A stretch of DNA of 64,000 nucleotides from Mallotus nudiflorus (lineage: Eukaryota > Streptophyta > Magnoliopsida > Malpighiales > Euphorbiaceae). The notes beneath the pieces were generated by a model. The model made no database searches. It had not been told where the DNA came from and worked only from the letters and a program-made list of their open reading frames with translations. The stretch lies in NCBI GenBank assembly GCA_947683625.1, contig CANTUR010000460.1, forward strand, positions 1,851,001 through 1,915,000, given 5' to 3'. A program made the translations under genes and the position numbers. Shown piece by piece: positions 20,253-31,479 of this stretch (position 1 is the first letter of the stretch; each line of letters begins with the position of its first letter).

Positions 20253-21557
20253 TGGTAAATTATAAAAAAAATCATAAATTTTTTAGCTTTGGGTAAATTC
20301 AATACATATTTTTTGAATTTTGATAGTGTTATTCACTAATTTTTTAATTTTTATAATTTTATATATCAATTGAAAATTTGATAAATCTTGCTAATGTGAC
20401 CATCGAAAAAATCTGAGTTAGTCATTTAAACATCAAGTCAAAATGCATTACTTTAACTATTAGCGAAAATATACATGAGCTTTTTTATATTTTTTACAGT
20501 TTAATTACGATCTATTAATTTTGACAAATTGAAATGTAATTTTTATTTTTTATTTAATTTATGTTTTTCAATTGATGCATGTACAACAAATATTTAAATA
20601 ATGAAAATTTAAAATTAATTTTTTAATTAAATAAAAATTTTCTATGTAATGGACATTTAAATTGATATGTATTGAGTTACTTTCGGTTAAATTATTATTT
20701 TGAAATATTTAAAATATTTTAATTAAATTATTTAAGATATTTAAATATTTAATTTAATCAAATTAATATTTTATGATTTCAATTGACTTACATATTACGT
20801 AAAATTTTTAATTAAATTATGCATCAAGTAATTAATCATTTTTAAGTTTTTATTGAAATTAATTCTTAATTTTTTCTTTTATATATGAATTTATAGTAAT
20901 TAATTAATTTTCATTTTTAATTAATAACCATATTGTTATATTTTATATGAATAAATAGTAAGCTTTTTTAAAAGATATTTTTATGGCAGCTTTATGTATA
21001 ATATAAATATTTAAATTATTGAAATTAAATTATTTATATAATTAAATTTTATTTTTCATATTTGATTAAATCAAATTATTTTTAAAATAATTATTTAACT
21101 AAAACTAACAAATTTAAGTACATATCAATTTAAATGTTTCAATGAAATTTTCATTACTTAAAAATAAGTAAAAAATAATAATTTATTTAATTAAAAATTA
21201 ATTTAAATTTCCATTACTCATACATTTGTTTTACAAGCATCAATTGAAAAATATAAATTAAATAAAAATTAAGAATATATATTAATTGGTTAAAATTAAT
21301 AGATCGTGATTAAATTGTAAAAAAATGATAAAAGTCATGTATTCTTTTGTAAATAGTTAAAACGATACGTTTTAATGTAATGTTTAGGTGGATTAATTCA
21401 AATTTTTCTAGTGGCCGTGTCAACAATGTTTTATCAAATTTTTAACTAGTATATGAAATTGAAAAATTAAAAAAATTGATAAATGACACTATTAAAATTA
21501 AAAATGTGTCAAATTTACTAAAAACACTAAAACTTATAATTTTTTTTAATTTGACCG
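20253..21557. mobile_element. Foldback element of 1.3 kb with arms spanning most of its length
   Basis: The outer left arm (20253-20530) reads GGTAAATTATAAAAAAAATC, then through TAGTGTTATTCACTAATTTT, ATTGAAAATTTGATAAA and CGATCTATTAATTTT. The reverse complement of 21280-21557 gives the same order: GGTCAAATTAAAAAAAATTA, AGTGTCATTTATCAATTTTT, TTAAAAATTTGATAAAACAT and CGATCTATTAATTTT. Inner sequences stay roughly symmetrical towards a centre near 20900. It is non-coding. A clear target duplication was not found, so the superfamily is open; long inverted ends would suit a foldback or MULE-type non-autonomous element. Confidence 0.75.
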
Positions 21558-22289
21558 AATTTCCAATGTATTAATGTGCACATGAAAAAAAAAAAAAACT
21601 TCTATAAATTTAAATAGCTAGAAAAAATTTGAACACAAAGATTTGTCCAATTGTCACACTGAATAGAAGTGTAATGTGCACATATTCCTTTTGCTATCTT
21701 AATGTATTGATTTTGTAAATTTCCATTTTGATTAATGTATATACATTGTGAAGATATGAAGCTGCACTCTCTCATTTCTTTATTTCTTTATTTTTTTTTT
21801 GGGAGGATTTTAACCCCAACTCAACCTCATCCCAACACCTTAGCCTAGTGGTCAAGGGGTGGGGCCCTCTCTAATTTCTTTATTAAGCCACCATAACCAT
21901 TGTTACTTTAATGGCAAACATACAAGTTGCATTATTAAGATTAAAGTTCGGTTTTAATGCTTTACCAATTAATAAAATGAAATGTTGTTGTAGAGTAGTT
22001 CAAATAATAAAATGTATAAATATTTAAATATAGAGAGTAAAACTTGAATTTTTTATTATTTTTTATTTTTTCTTATGGTAAAAAATTAAATCACTTAAAT
22101 TTTATTAATAACAATAATAAATGAAATGTTAAGTAAAAATTATTTTAGAAATTGACAAGGACATAAATTAAACACTATAATTCAAATTATTTAAAAAAAA
22201 TGATTTTTACATAAAAAAAAATATTTCAAAAATACAATTCACCTTAAAAACTTTTAAAACTATTTTTTCTAATTTTTTTCTTTTAAATA
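21558..22289. other. AT-rich sequence with a short tRNA A-box-like motif
   Basis: CTTAGCCTAGTGGTCAAGG at about 21840 resembles the A box of tRNA-derived SINEs, but no B box follows. The rest is AT-rich without features. Confidence 0.3.
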
Positions 22290-22700
22290 TAATTTATTCC
22301 CCTTGACACCCTTATTTTTAGGATTGTCTTTTTTTTTTTTAACATTTTTTCCTTTTTACTGATTTTTTAATTTTTTTACTTTATATTTTTTTATCAATAT
22401 TTTATTTTTTATTTTTTCAATAATATTTTTTTTATTTTTTTCTCAATGTTTTTTTGCTTAATTTTTTTCTACTGTTCTTCATTTTTTTCTCAACATTTTT
22501 TTGCTAAACATTTTTTTCTATTTTTATAGTAATATATTTTTTTTTCAATATTTTTTTCTAATATCTTCATCTTTTTTTTTTCAACTTTTTTTGCTCAATG
22601 TTTTTTATTTTTATTTTTAAGGTATTATATTTATTTTATTCTCAAAGTTTTCTTTTTTTTTTCTCATTATTTTTGTGTCTTAAGACCTTTTTTTAAATGA
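22290..22700. repeat. T-rich low-complexity tract
   Basis: Repeated short modules such as TTTTTTTCTCAATATTTTTTT and TTTTTTTGCTCAATGTTTTTT occur over 400 bases. It is a degenerate T-rich minisatellite and contains no gene. Confidence 0.75.
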
Positions 22701-22949
22701 ATAATTATAAATTAAACATTTTCAATTGTTGTTAAACCAAACAATAAATATCTTCAATTGTTGTAACAACAATAAGTAAACAAAATTTTCTCCTTTTATA
22801 TTCTTAAAGATAAGGATTTTATTTTATTTTTTACTTTAATTTGTTTATTAAAATGTTTTAAACTTTTTTTTAAAATTATTTGATACTTATTGATCATCAA
22901 TTAATATGTAACAAATTTAAAATTCTTATGATGTATTTGTAACATTAAA

Positions 22950-23420
22950 AAAAAGCTGAAAAAATAAAAAAAATCAACAAAAATCAACAAACCGAAACAA
23001 CAACAAAAACTAAAAACAACAACTAAAACAACAAAACAACAAAAATCAACAAAATTTATGTTGTTAATTTTTGTTGATTGTTAGTTGTTGAAAATTGTTT
23101 ATTTTTGTTTATTATTATTGATTTTTGTTGATTGTTATTGATTTTTGTTTATTGTTGTTGATTTTTTATTATTTTTAAATTATTTTTTCATTATTAATTA
23201 CAGAATTAAGACTATAAATAAAATTTTTACTTTCATTAGTACTAATGATAAAAATAATAATTTTTTATATATCTCATAATTTTTATATATTTTTTTAAAA
23301 ATCAACAAATATAAACAAAGAAAAACAATAAAAAAACTACAACTGAAATAACAAAATAAACAAAAAACAACAAAAAATTATAGTTGTTGACTTTTGTTGT
23401 TTTTCAATTTTTTCATCATT
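22950..23420. repeat. CAACAAAAA / TTTTTGTTG repeat forming two hairpins
   Basis: At 22965-23055 the plus strand is made of AAATCAACAAA and CAACAAAAAC modules. At 23058-23165 the reverse complements TTTTTGTTGATTGTT follow directly. A second, smaller pair is at 23300-23372 and 23380-23405. The two halves of each can fold into long imperfect stems. It is non-coding. Confidence 0.75.
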
Positions 23421-26400
23421 AATTATAAAATTAAGATCATAGATATAATTTTTATTTTTATTACTATCAATAATAAATATAATGATTTCTTTGATATATT
23501 TCATAAATTTTTTGTTATTTTTATTGAAAAAATAATTATTGAATATGATGGATAATTTTTAGTTTAATTTCTAAGTTTTAAATAATTATGAAAAAAATAA
23601 TTATTAAAGATTATGGATAATTTTTAGTTTGATTAGTTTAATTTTTATATTCTAAATAATAGTAAGTTTAAAATTTTTTAAAATTGTTATTTAGAATATA
23701 AAATTAAATTATGTAAAATATACAAATAAACTTAAATCAAAGATGATTTCAAAAATAATAAATAAATAAATAATTATAGAAAAAAAAAGAAAAAAAGATG
23801 AAAACGAAAAAAAACACGTAAGTTTCCGAAGTTTGGTTCAAACTTTCAAAACTAAACCAAATTCAAGATAAAAATAAAAGAGGCAAAGATAAAACTAAAA
23901 AAAAAAAAAATACACCTAACCACAAATGAAATAAGTGACGTTGACTGAATAATTACGTAAAATTTCCTTTTTAAAAAATAAGTTGTTATAAAACCACTTT
24001 TTTTCAAGTGCAAAAAAAATATAATTTAATTAAAAAGAAAATTTAAAATAATTTTTAAAAATTGTAGAATATAGATTATTAGAAATTTGGGAACTTTTTT
24101 TAGTTGAATCTTGCTTCTAGATGCCATTTTCCAAATACATTGAATTTGTGTTTGTGCTGCTGAAGTCGTAGCAAATGGTTTCTTCTAGGCTGGAAAGTGC
24201 GCAACAAGGCAATTTGAAATTGTTGCTTTGCTTCGATTGCTAGACATAGAATTTTTGCTCAAGTTTCAAGCCTTTCACGTCAAGATTTAAAGCACCTTTA
24301 CTAGTAGCCAAGTGCTAAGTGTTCAAAAGTTTGTGCTCTTTTTTGTTTAGTCTTACAATTCTTTCCTATCTAAACTCTTATCGTGCCTAAGATTGAATGA
24401 AGTGGGCATGTCCTTTTCTTCTTTCTAATGTTCTCCTTCCATAAATTTTCCATTTTTTTTTTTTTGGTCTGTTTAGGATTGTCTTTTCCCCGATTCCTCT
24501 CGTGGTTTTTCCCGACAACAATCCCGTCTAGTTAATTTTTAAATCAGATTGTAAGAGAATTATTTAATTGTTACTTATCTCTAAATACATAAAAAATGAA
24601 ATACAAAATTCATATTTAGCCGTTATTGATATATGAAATTAATTTTCATCTAATTTAAAAGTAAAATATTGTTCCTACATTAATTATTAAATTATCTGAC
24701 TTTTCCTTTAATTAAATTAAAATGCTAACTTATTTTAAACAGGACTAAAAACTAAAGTAATTTTTAAAGATAAAAAAGATATTAGTGTGTTTAATCCCAC
24801 ACCATTCCCATCCTTGTTGAAGGATGTGATAATGTCAGTTTTTTTTTTTTTTCTTAAGAAAATATTCGTATGGATTAAAAATAATACACACATTTTTAAA
24901 AAACTATAATAATTTTATGAAAATGTATTAATTCATATAATTAATATGCACTTCACAATTAATGTAAATTTGATAAATGCAAAGTTTAGTTTAATTGGTT
25001 GAGTTTGATTTTTGTATTTTTCAAAAGAAATATTTTTTTAAAAAAAATTGCTCCTTATTTATATGATAATAATTTTTTTATTGATTTTTTTTTATTTTTC
25101 TCTTCTCTATTTTTTTAAACGGTCTGCTTATAGAAATCATTTTCGTTAAATAAAATAATAAAATACAAGTTTGAGTGAGACATTCACTAACTTGTAATAT
25201 ATATATATATATATATTTATATTGGCTGTACGTGTACCATAATCTTTTCTTTAGTGTGTGGAAGCTAGCTAGCTATCTGCAATTTTAAAATTCTAAATGT
25301 ATTGGCATCACTTTTTAATTTTTAATATTCTATTCTTCACTTTGAACAATTCGCCTGCCACATTACATCTTAGGATTTGGAATTTTTTATTAAAAATAGA
25401 GCTTTTCTAGTTAAAAAAAAAATGGTTTCTTTCTTATAATTAATGAGAATTCGATTTTGTTTTGAGTTTTTTAAAATTTATTTTAAAATATATATTTAAA
25501 AAATATAACGTACTCTGAATTAAATTTGTAATACATATATTTATTATATTTTATTAATTAAATATAAATTATTTATTCAATTACTGAATCTAATTTACTC
25601 TGTGATCATAAATATAAAATTTTCTTATATAAAGTGGAGAATGCCCTTTAAAATTGTTGGAGAAAATACATAATCTCAGTAGAGAGATAAATTTCTTAAA
25701 AAAAAAATTGAGATATAAATTAGTCAAAAGTATCTACCCATAAGTTGATTTGAGATATTACTTTATTTTTTTAGGAAATAAATTTATCTATTTTAAATTG
25801 ATAAATTTCATTGCAGAAAATAATTTTGTCCTTTTCTTAAAGAAAAAGATTCAGTTGTAGGCAAAGGATAACACATTTTCTCTTAATTTATGGTACAAAC
25901 CAAGTTGAAAATTTAAAGTATGAATATGATTTTAGGATTGGACTATGACTTTGTATATTTCAAGTTTTTCTTTGTCCTTATTCTTATGTGAACATGTTGT
26001 CTTTATATTTAATAATATTTTCCGATGTGAATAATTTTATTTTTTTGATATTAGATATTTCAAATATTCAATAATAATATGAATTTTTATTTCAAAATTT
26101 GAATAAGATAGATATTATAGAGAGACAAAAATCATCTAATATATTTTTTCACATGTAAGATTTAAAATTAAAATTTTATTTTAAAAAAATTAAATTATTT
26201 ATGACTTAAATGACAAATGATGAGTATTTCTATCCTTACATTCAATATCTAAATTACCATATGAAAAATTAAAATTATTAAAAGTTTACATGGCATAAAG
26301 TGAAACATAAAAATTATTGAATAAATTGTCAAATTGTAAATCAAAATAGTTCTATCAATACGATTAAAAAACAATAACATAAGATTTCACATTTTAAATG

Positions 26401-26571
26401 AGAATTTATTTGAATACTTTTTTATTATATTTTATTTGTATTATTTGTTCATTAGTATATATTTTTAAACCTTAATAAATCAAAGATTATTTTTCCTAAA
26501 AAAAAAATACAAGGCAAAGATAAATAATAATAGAACGCAAAGATAAAATAAGAAAAATATATGCCCACGTA
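23421..26571. other. Long AT-rich stretch without recognised genes
   Basis: Over 3 kb I find no frame with protein similarity. A short region at 24110-24480 has a more balanced base composition but no open frame or splice-like structure. A small (TA)n is at 25197-25217 and a GCTAGCTAGCTA run at 25262-25275. Confidence 0.5.
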
Positions 26572-26880
26572 AGGAAGCTATAATTGTTACACCATGGACC
26601 CTTTTTCATATTGCAATATGGACCAAAGGTCCAATACATGTGTGAACACGTCTTTTTCTCTAACATTTTTGGTTTTTGTAATATGAGTTACGTTTTTGTA
26701 GCTGCTCTAGCTACTACCCACACCTGTTAGTTTCTCGCCCATAATTTGAAGCTAAAGATTCAAGAATATGGCTCTTGAAATGCAATATCCTATGGCTTTG
26801 ATTCAGTTATAACCTGTGCTCCTATGCCAAAATCATTAAGGAAGTCAACTATGTCTTTGATTCAATTTGTACAAATTACT

Positions 26881-27150
26881 GATATCTTTAGTTATGGTTA
26901 TGGTTATGGTTATGGACAGAGAAGCAATTGTCAAAGTTCATTATTTAAGTTGGTAATTGTTTTATATTGGTTCATTAATCAAATGCTGTAAGTTCATTAT
27001 TTAACTCGTGTAAGTTGATTAATTAAACACTAGAGCTTCATCACTTTTACTCAGTTTCTTTATATTATATAGATTCATTAGTCAAATACCATAAATTCAT
27101 TAGTTAATTCATGTATGTTCACTAGTTAAATATTAGAGGTTCTTGCTTTG
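26881..27150 (+). repeat. Short repeats rich in TTCATTA and a (TTATGG)4 run
   Basis: TTATGG is repeated four times at 26893-26916. From 26935 two diverged ~90-base units follow, each with GGTTCATTAATCAAAT, TTCATTA.TTAA.TC and GTAAGTT.A. elements. The same TTCATTA theme returns at 27770-27960 within the same TIR element. Confidence 0.6.
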
Positions 27151-27215
27151 GCTATTTAATTAAAATAAAAATTAAATTGATTTTTTTTAAATTAAGTTTG
27201 TAATTGTTTCTTCAG

Positions 27216-27255
27216 ATGACACTGTATGCAAAAGGTGTATCAGTGTTGATGCCAG
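27216..27255 (+). pseudogene. Exon-like segment 1 inside the TIR element
   Basis: A 40-base segment lies between TTTCTTCAG and GTGAGG, so both splice signals are canonical. It encodes TLYAKGVSVLMPG after its first codon, with balanced codon use unlike the flanking T-rich sequence. I do not recognise the parent gene. The following bases read EDVPLL before a T-run destroys the frame. It fits a captured host-gene fragment. Confidence 0.4.
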
Positions 27256-28174
27256 GTGAGGATGTTCCTCTATTGTTTTTTTTTTTTACGTTAAACTTTT
27301 TTTTTTGTGTCCCATATTTGCATATATTTCATTGGCTCCATGTGTTCTCTGTCACATGGAAGCCAAAAATGGCCAAAGTCCTCTTCATAGCATTTTTTAC
27401 TATGATGTAAGTCTAACAAGTTGTATTATTTGAAAATTTCAATACCCATTTTAGGAAGTTCATTCCTATTTTGTAAAAAGCAACATCGATAAGTCCTCAT
27501 GATGCACAAAGTTGACAAGCATTGCTATAATGTATTTAACGCTAACAATTATTGCAACGGGAGTGCAAAAACTATTGGGAAAATCCTTAGATGCCTCACC
27601 TTGCAGAGAATTATATTTCTTGTGTATTCTTGTTACTATTTATTATATGGGCTTAACCATGGTTGAGGGATGCTAATCTATTAAGAGAAACAAAGTTGCA
27701 AATGGCCTTAGAAAAACTAATTAGATTTACTTATCTATAAGGTGGGTTCATTAACCTTTGCATGCATGCTCATTAACCTTGAATTGCAACTTCATTAGTC
27801 TTCATCTATAGATTCGTTGACTTTTTTGAACCTGCATATTCATTGAACCTATAGGTGAAGGTCATTAAACTTGTAGGTGAAGGTCAATGAACCTTCATTA
27901 TTTAAGTAATGAAAATAATACATATTCATTAACAATAAACTATATATTCATTAATATTTGCATTCATTATAGATTATATATATAATAACTTTGAATTTTA
28001 CCTTTCTTTTCTTTTCTTTTTTTTTTTACTCTTGTTCCTCAAGTTGTAGACTTGTAGTTCTTGGGTTTGTTTCTCTATAATTGAATAGTGTATGCTACAA
28101 ATGCATAAATGTTTCATCCTTTCATTGCTTTCAATTATGTTCACTAGATTCATTTTCATTTTTATTGTTTATAG

Positions 28175-28240
28175 GATAGGACAAAGGAGTTTATCGCAAA
28201 GCTTGTTTCTTACTTAAATGATGCATTGTTAGAGGTTGAT
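28175..28240 (+). pseudogene. Exon-like segment 2 inside the TIR element
   Basis: After a T-rich tract ending in ATAG, 66 bases encode DRTKEFIAKLVSYLNDALLE followed by VD, and then GTTAGT as donor. The sequence is amphipathic and looks like a real helical protein exon. The parent family is not recognised. With segment 1 it suggests captured gene pieces in the same orientation. Confidence 0.4.
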
Positions 28241-28420
28241 GTTAGTGAGATAATATTCATCTTTTAATGGTGTGTTTGTCTTCCCATTGCTATAAAATTG
28301 CTATTTTATTAGTAGTCTGATGGTTTATTACAAGAACACGCAGAAGAAGAAGAAGAAAATGCATGCGAAAAAGAAGAGAAGAGAAATAGAGGCAACAAAA
28401 AAGAAAAAAAAAGAAAAAAC

Positions 28421-30443
28421 TGTAGACGGCGGGGTTTAGTGCATATCCAAAATTTTAGCAACCACGACATTGTTTAGGCTCAGGGCCTTAAAGAACACAT
28501 TAACCACTATCACAAAGACATAGCATGGAGATGAGGAGTCGCCACCTAGGGTAATAACTGGGACAAATCGAAAAGATGGTACTCGATTCTCTAAAAGAAA
28601 GCCAACACCACAACCAGGAGATTTTGGATACGGAATACTAACTTCTCTTAGTCTCATGTTCTTTTAAAATAATTTTATAAATGATTCTTTCATCCTCTAA
28701 TTACGTACAATTTTATTAAACCCTAATTAACATCCATCTAACCCAAAAGGCAACAAGTCAATAAAATTACAAGTAAAAATGCATAAAAAAGGCAATGTCC
28801 CTATGTCTCAACTATGTTAATTTTATTTTATAAGTTAGCTAAATCCACATTTTATTTACAAGTGAGAAATGGACTATAAGTGGGCCTACATTTTTATTAA
28901 TTAGTGAGTCTAGATTTGTTTATTTTAATTTGTCTAAGGAATGGACCTAAGTCTATTCAATTTTAAAGGAAAATCAAATTAGCGGGCCTAAGTTTAACTT
29001 GGTTTTATTTTAAATGAAATGTGGGCCTAAGTCTATTTATTTTAAAAGAAATGCAATTAAGTGGGCTGAGCTAAGTTTAGACAAGTTTAATTAACTAAAT
29101 GGGCCTAAAATCTAATTAACCTAATGGGCCTAAATTGATTTTAATTATTTTAAAAACCTAAATCATTTTTTTAAACCTATTTATTAAGTGGGTTAGACAT
29201 AAATGTAGGCTTGGGGCCCAAAAGGATAAAAACACAAAAAACAAGCCAAAAACAAATAAAACACAAAAAATGGATCAAATAAACATTATAGTGATTTTCT
29301 AAAAAATCCTAAATTAATTACATGCAAACCCTAATTTAAGCTACTTCCACCATTGATTTTAATTGATTTTTTACCCAATTGAACCTAATTACTAATTAAT
29401 TTTAAAATACAGAAAATTAAATTTTCACCATTCCCACTACTGGGGCTATTATAAACTACATACAAAAATTAAATTAAATGATTATACACTCAGAAATTAA
29501 AATAACTACACAAAACACTAAAAATGGAAAAGTAAAGACAAAAAATTATAAATTCTACTGAAAAACAACACAGGTTCTTCCATGGCATTTCATGGACCTT
29601 CTACTCAATTTAAATATAGACAGTATCCTCCTTAATCCCCATGCACATATCAAAATGAAAAAGTAATCAGATTAGTAGTGAAATTAAACAATAAAAAAGA
29701 ATAACAGAGTAAAAGAAAAATCATAAAAAGAAAATAATAAAAAGAATACAAAATGAAATAGAAAATAACACTAATTATTTAGATGTTGTGAAAATGCTCT
29801 TTTTTTTCCTCAGATTAGGATTTTCACTGTTGAAATTGACTCTGTGTTTATTTGATTCTGGACTGGGACTAAAAAATCGTTGTATCGTCTTTGTTAAATG
29901 AACTATCAAAATTAGGGTTTTGAAAGAACAAAAGAAATCCAAATTTGATCTATCTTCCCTCTATGTAAAAAAATCTCTCCCCCCCCCCCCCCCGGACGCA
30001 TGTAGACTCTGTTTTTAAATGCAGAGTCTGCGTGTACTGAACTTCCTCTAAAGGAGGAACATACCTATATGATTAGATAGCATTTATTTTTTTTATTTCA
30101 AAAATATCTTCTGCATTTTAAAAAAGCCTTATTAGATAAAATTTGAATTTTCAACCAATCAAAACACTGAAAAAATCGCTAAAAAATAAGAAAAAATATG
30201 TGAAAAATAAAAAAGGGACTTATTGCGCATCAACACTGTGCAATGCCGATCCTAATTTTTTTTACTTTTAATTACTAAAAGACCCCTGAAAAAATGACTT
30301 ATTTGTAATCAAACTCTAAAAAACATTGCAATTTACCTTAAAGTCCAGAAAATCAACAACTAAGTTCAATTTTTGAATGAATTTCATCATAGGGACTTAC
30401 ATCGCAGTTGTGCACAATTGCATCCCGAAATTGGGTGCTTACA
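28421..30443 (-). mobile_element. Solo LTR, copy B, inside the MULE-like element
   Basis: On the plus strand it runs from TGTAGACGGCGGGGTTTA to AATTGGGTGCTTACA, the reverse of copy A. The segment GGAGATGAGGAGTCGCCACC and the following ACCTAGGGTAATAACTGGGAC are shared with copies A and C. Flanks are AAAAC and ACAAC, a possible 5-bp duplication with one change. It sits only about 100 bases from the right end of the MULE-like element and so is younger than it. No coding sequence is present. Confidence 0.85.
29979..30035. repeat. C15 homopolymer next to a short hairpin
   Basis: Fifteen C bases (29979-29993) are followed by GTAGACTCTG, a 10-base loop and CAGAGTCTGCG. This part is not seen in copies A or C, so it is private to copy B. 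Confidence 0.7.
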
Positions 30444-30550
30444 ACAACGCATTAAAAAAAACAAAAAACATGTTTTAACACGTGTAATGAACCCTTAGTC
30501 CATATTACAATATGAATAAGGGTTCAGGATATAATTTGTCAAGAAGCTAT

Positions 30551-31169
30551 CTCCTTGAAATAATAATATCCAAACAATGATAAGGAAAGGTAGGTGAAAC
30601 CCTCTGCTATACATTTGATATGTAACTAATTTTCAAATGTTTTCCTCTCCATTTGGAAAAATATAATAGTTGAATTTCAATTTTTTTTCCAAATTATAAA
30701 AAAAGTTGAAAATGATAAGAGAAATATCAAATTCTTTCAAAAAAAATGATAGAGCACCAATTAGGAAATACAATAAATAAATAAAAAGACATTTTGTGGA
30801 TACCACTAATTCTGACTTCAATTTAGATATTTAATATTTATTTTTTGAATGAAAACTTTGATGATCACACTTGTTTTTAGAAATCACATAAAACTTGTTA
30901 GAGCAAAAGATAGGTTGGTAATTAAGCTTCTAATATTTAATTTAATATTTATCTCTTTCAGTTTCTTTCAAAATATTTTTGAATAAATTTTAGAACATAA
31001 TTTTTAATGTTCATTCAATCTAGTTATTTTCGTTAAATTATTGTTTATTTTAAATATTTTTTACTTAGGTTAAATATAATTAAAATAGAGTATATAGGTG
31101 TTAGATAAAAGTAATAATGAATTTAATTTATTTAAGGAATATAATTAAAATGTATATTTAAAAATTTTA
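30551..31169. other. AT-rich flank, nothing recognised
   Basis: No frame, repeat pair or RNA-like structure was seen between the MULE-like element and the copia nest. Confidence 0.4.
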
Positions 31170-31434
31170 ATTTTTTTTATACAACCCTTATATATACATA
31201 TAGGAATCCTAATTATATACGTATATACATATAGGAACCCTTATATATACATATAGGAATCCTAATTATATATATTTAAAAGATGTTACAACCCTTATAT
31301 ATACATATAGAAATCCTAATCACATCTTAATTAGGAATAGAATAACATTCTAAATAAAATAAAGACTTTATTCCTAATTGTACACAAATATTTACTTCTT
31401 AATATATGCAATTAAAATATTTCCTTCCTCAACA
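31170..31434 (-). repeat. 3' LTR of the outer copia, with an internal duplication
   Basis: The stretch 31284-31434 matches 46674-46824 base by base with few changes. Left of it the module CTTATATATACATATAGGAA followed by TCCTAATTATATA occurs two to three times (31187-31275), an expansion not present in the other LTR. Confidence 0.75.
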
Positions 31435-31479
31435 CTCCCCCTCAAGTAGGTGAATGTATATCAATAATTCCCAACTTGT

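Larger units (their letters stand above)
26582..30541. mobile_element. MULE-like TIR element with exon-like cargo (possible Pack-MULE), split by a solo LTR
   Basis: The left end (26582-26665) contains ACCCTTTTTCATATTGCAAT, ATGGACCAAAGGTCCA and ACATGTGTGAACACGT. The reverse complement of 30455-30541 gives ACCCTTATTCATATTGTAAT, ATGGACTAAGGGTTCA and ACACGTGTTAAAACAT. These are inverted ends of about 80 bp. The flanks are AGGAAGCTAT (26572-26581) and AAGAAGCTAT (30541-30550; the first base overlaps the right end by one), a duplication of 9-10 bases with one transition, as Mutator-like elements make. Inside are two short segments that look like real exons (27216-27255, 28175-28240) but no transposase. 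Without the solo LTR at 28421-30443 the element is about 1.9 kb. Confidence 0.65.

Noticed and set aside
21780..21870. tRNA gene or SINE at the CTTAGCCTAGTGGTCAAGG motif
   Set aside because: Only the A-box-like part is present. There is no B box, no cloverleaf and no A tail.
27204..27410. A 68-codon plus frame as a small gene
   Set aside because: Only the first 40 bases after the acceptor look coding; the rest is translated T-runs. It is better described as an exon-like fragment.
31284..31434. A 151-bp LTR as the full LTR of the outer copia
   Set aside because: At the other end the match to the primer site shows that the LTR continues to 46605 (about 220 bases). The shorter length is only the well-aligned part.
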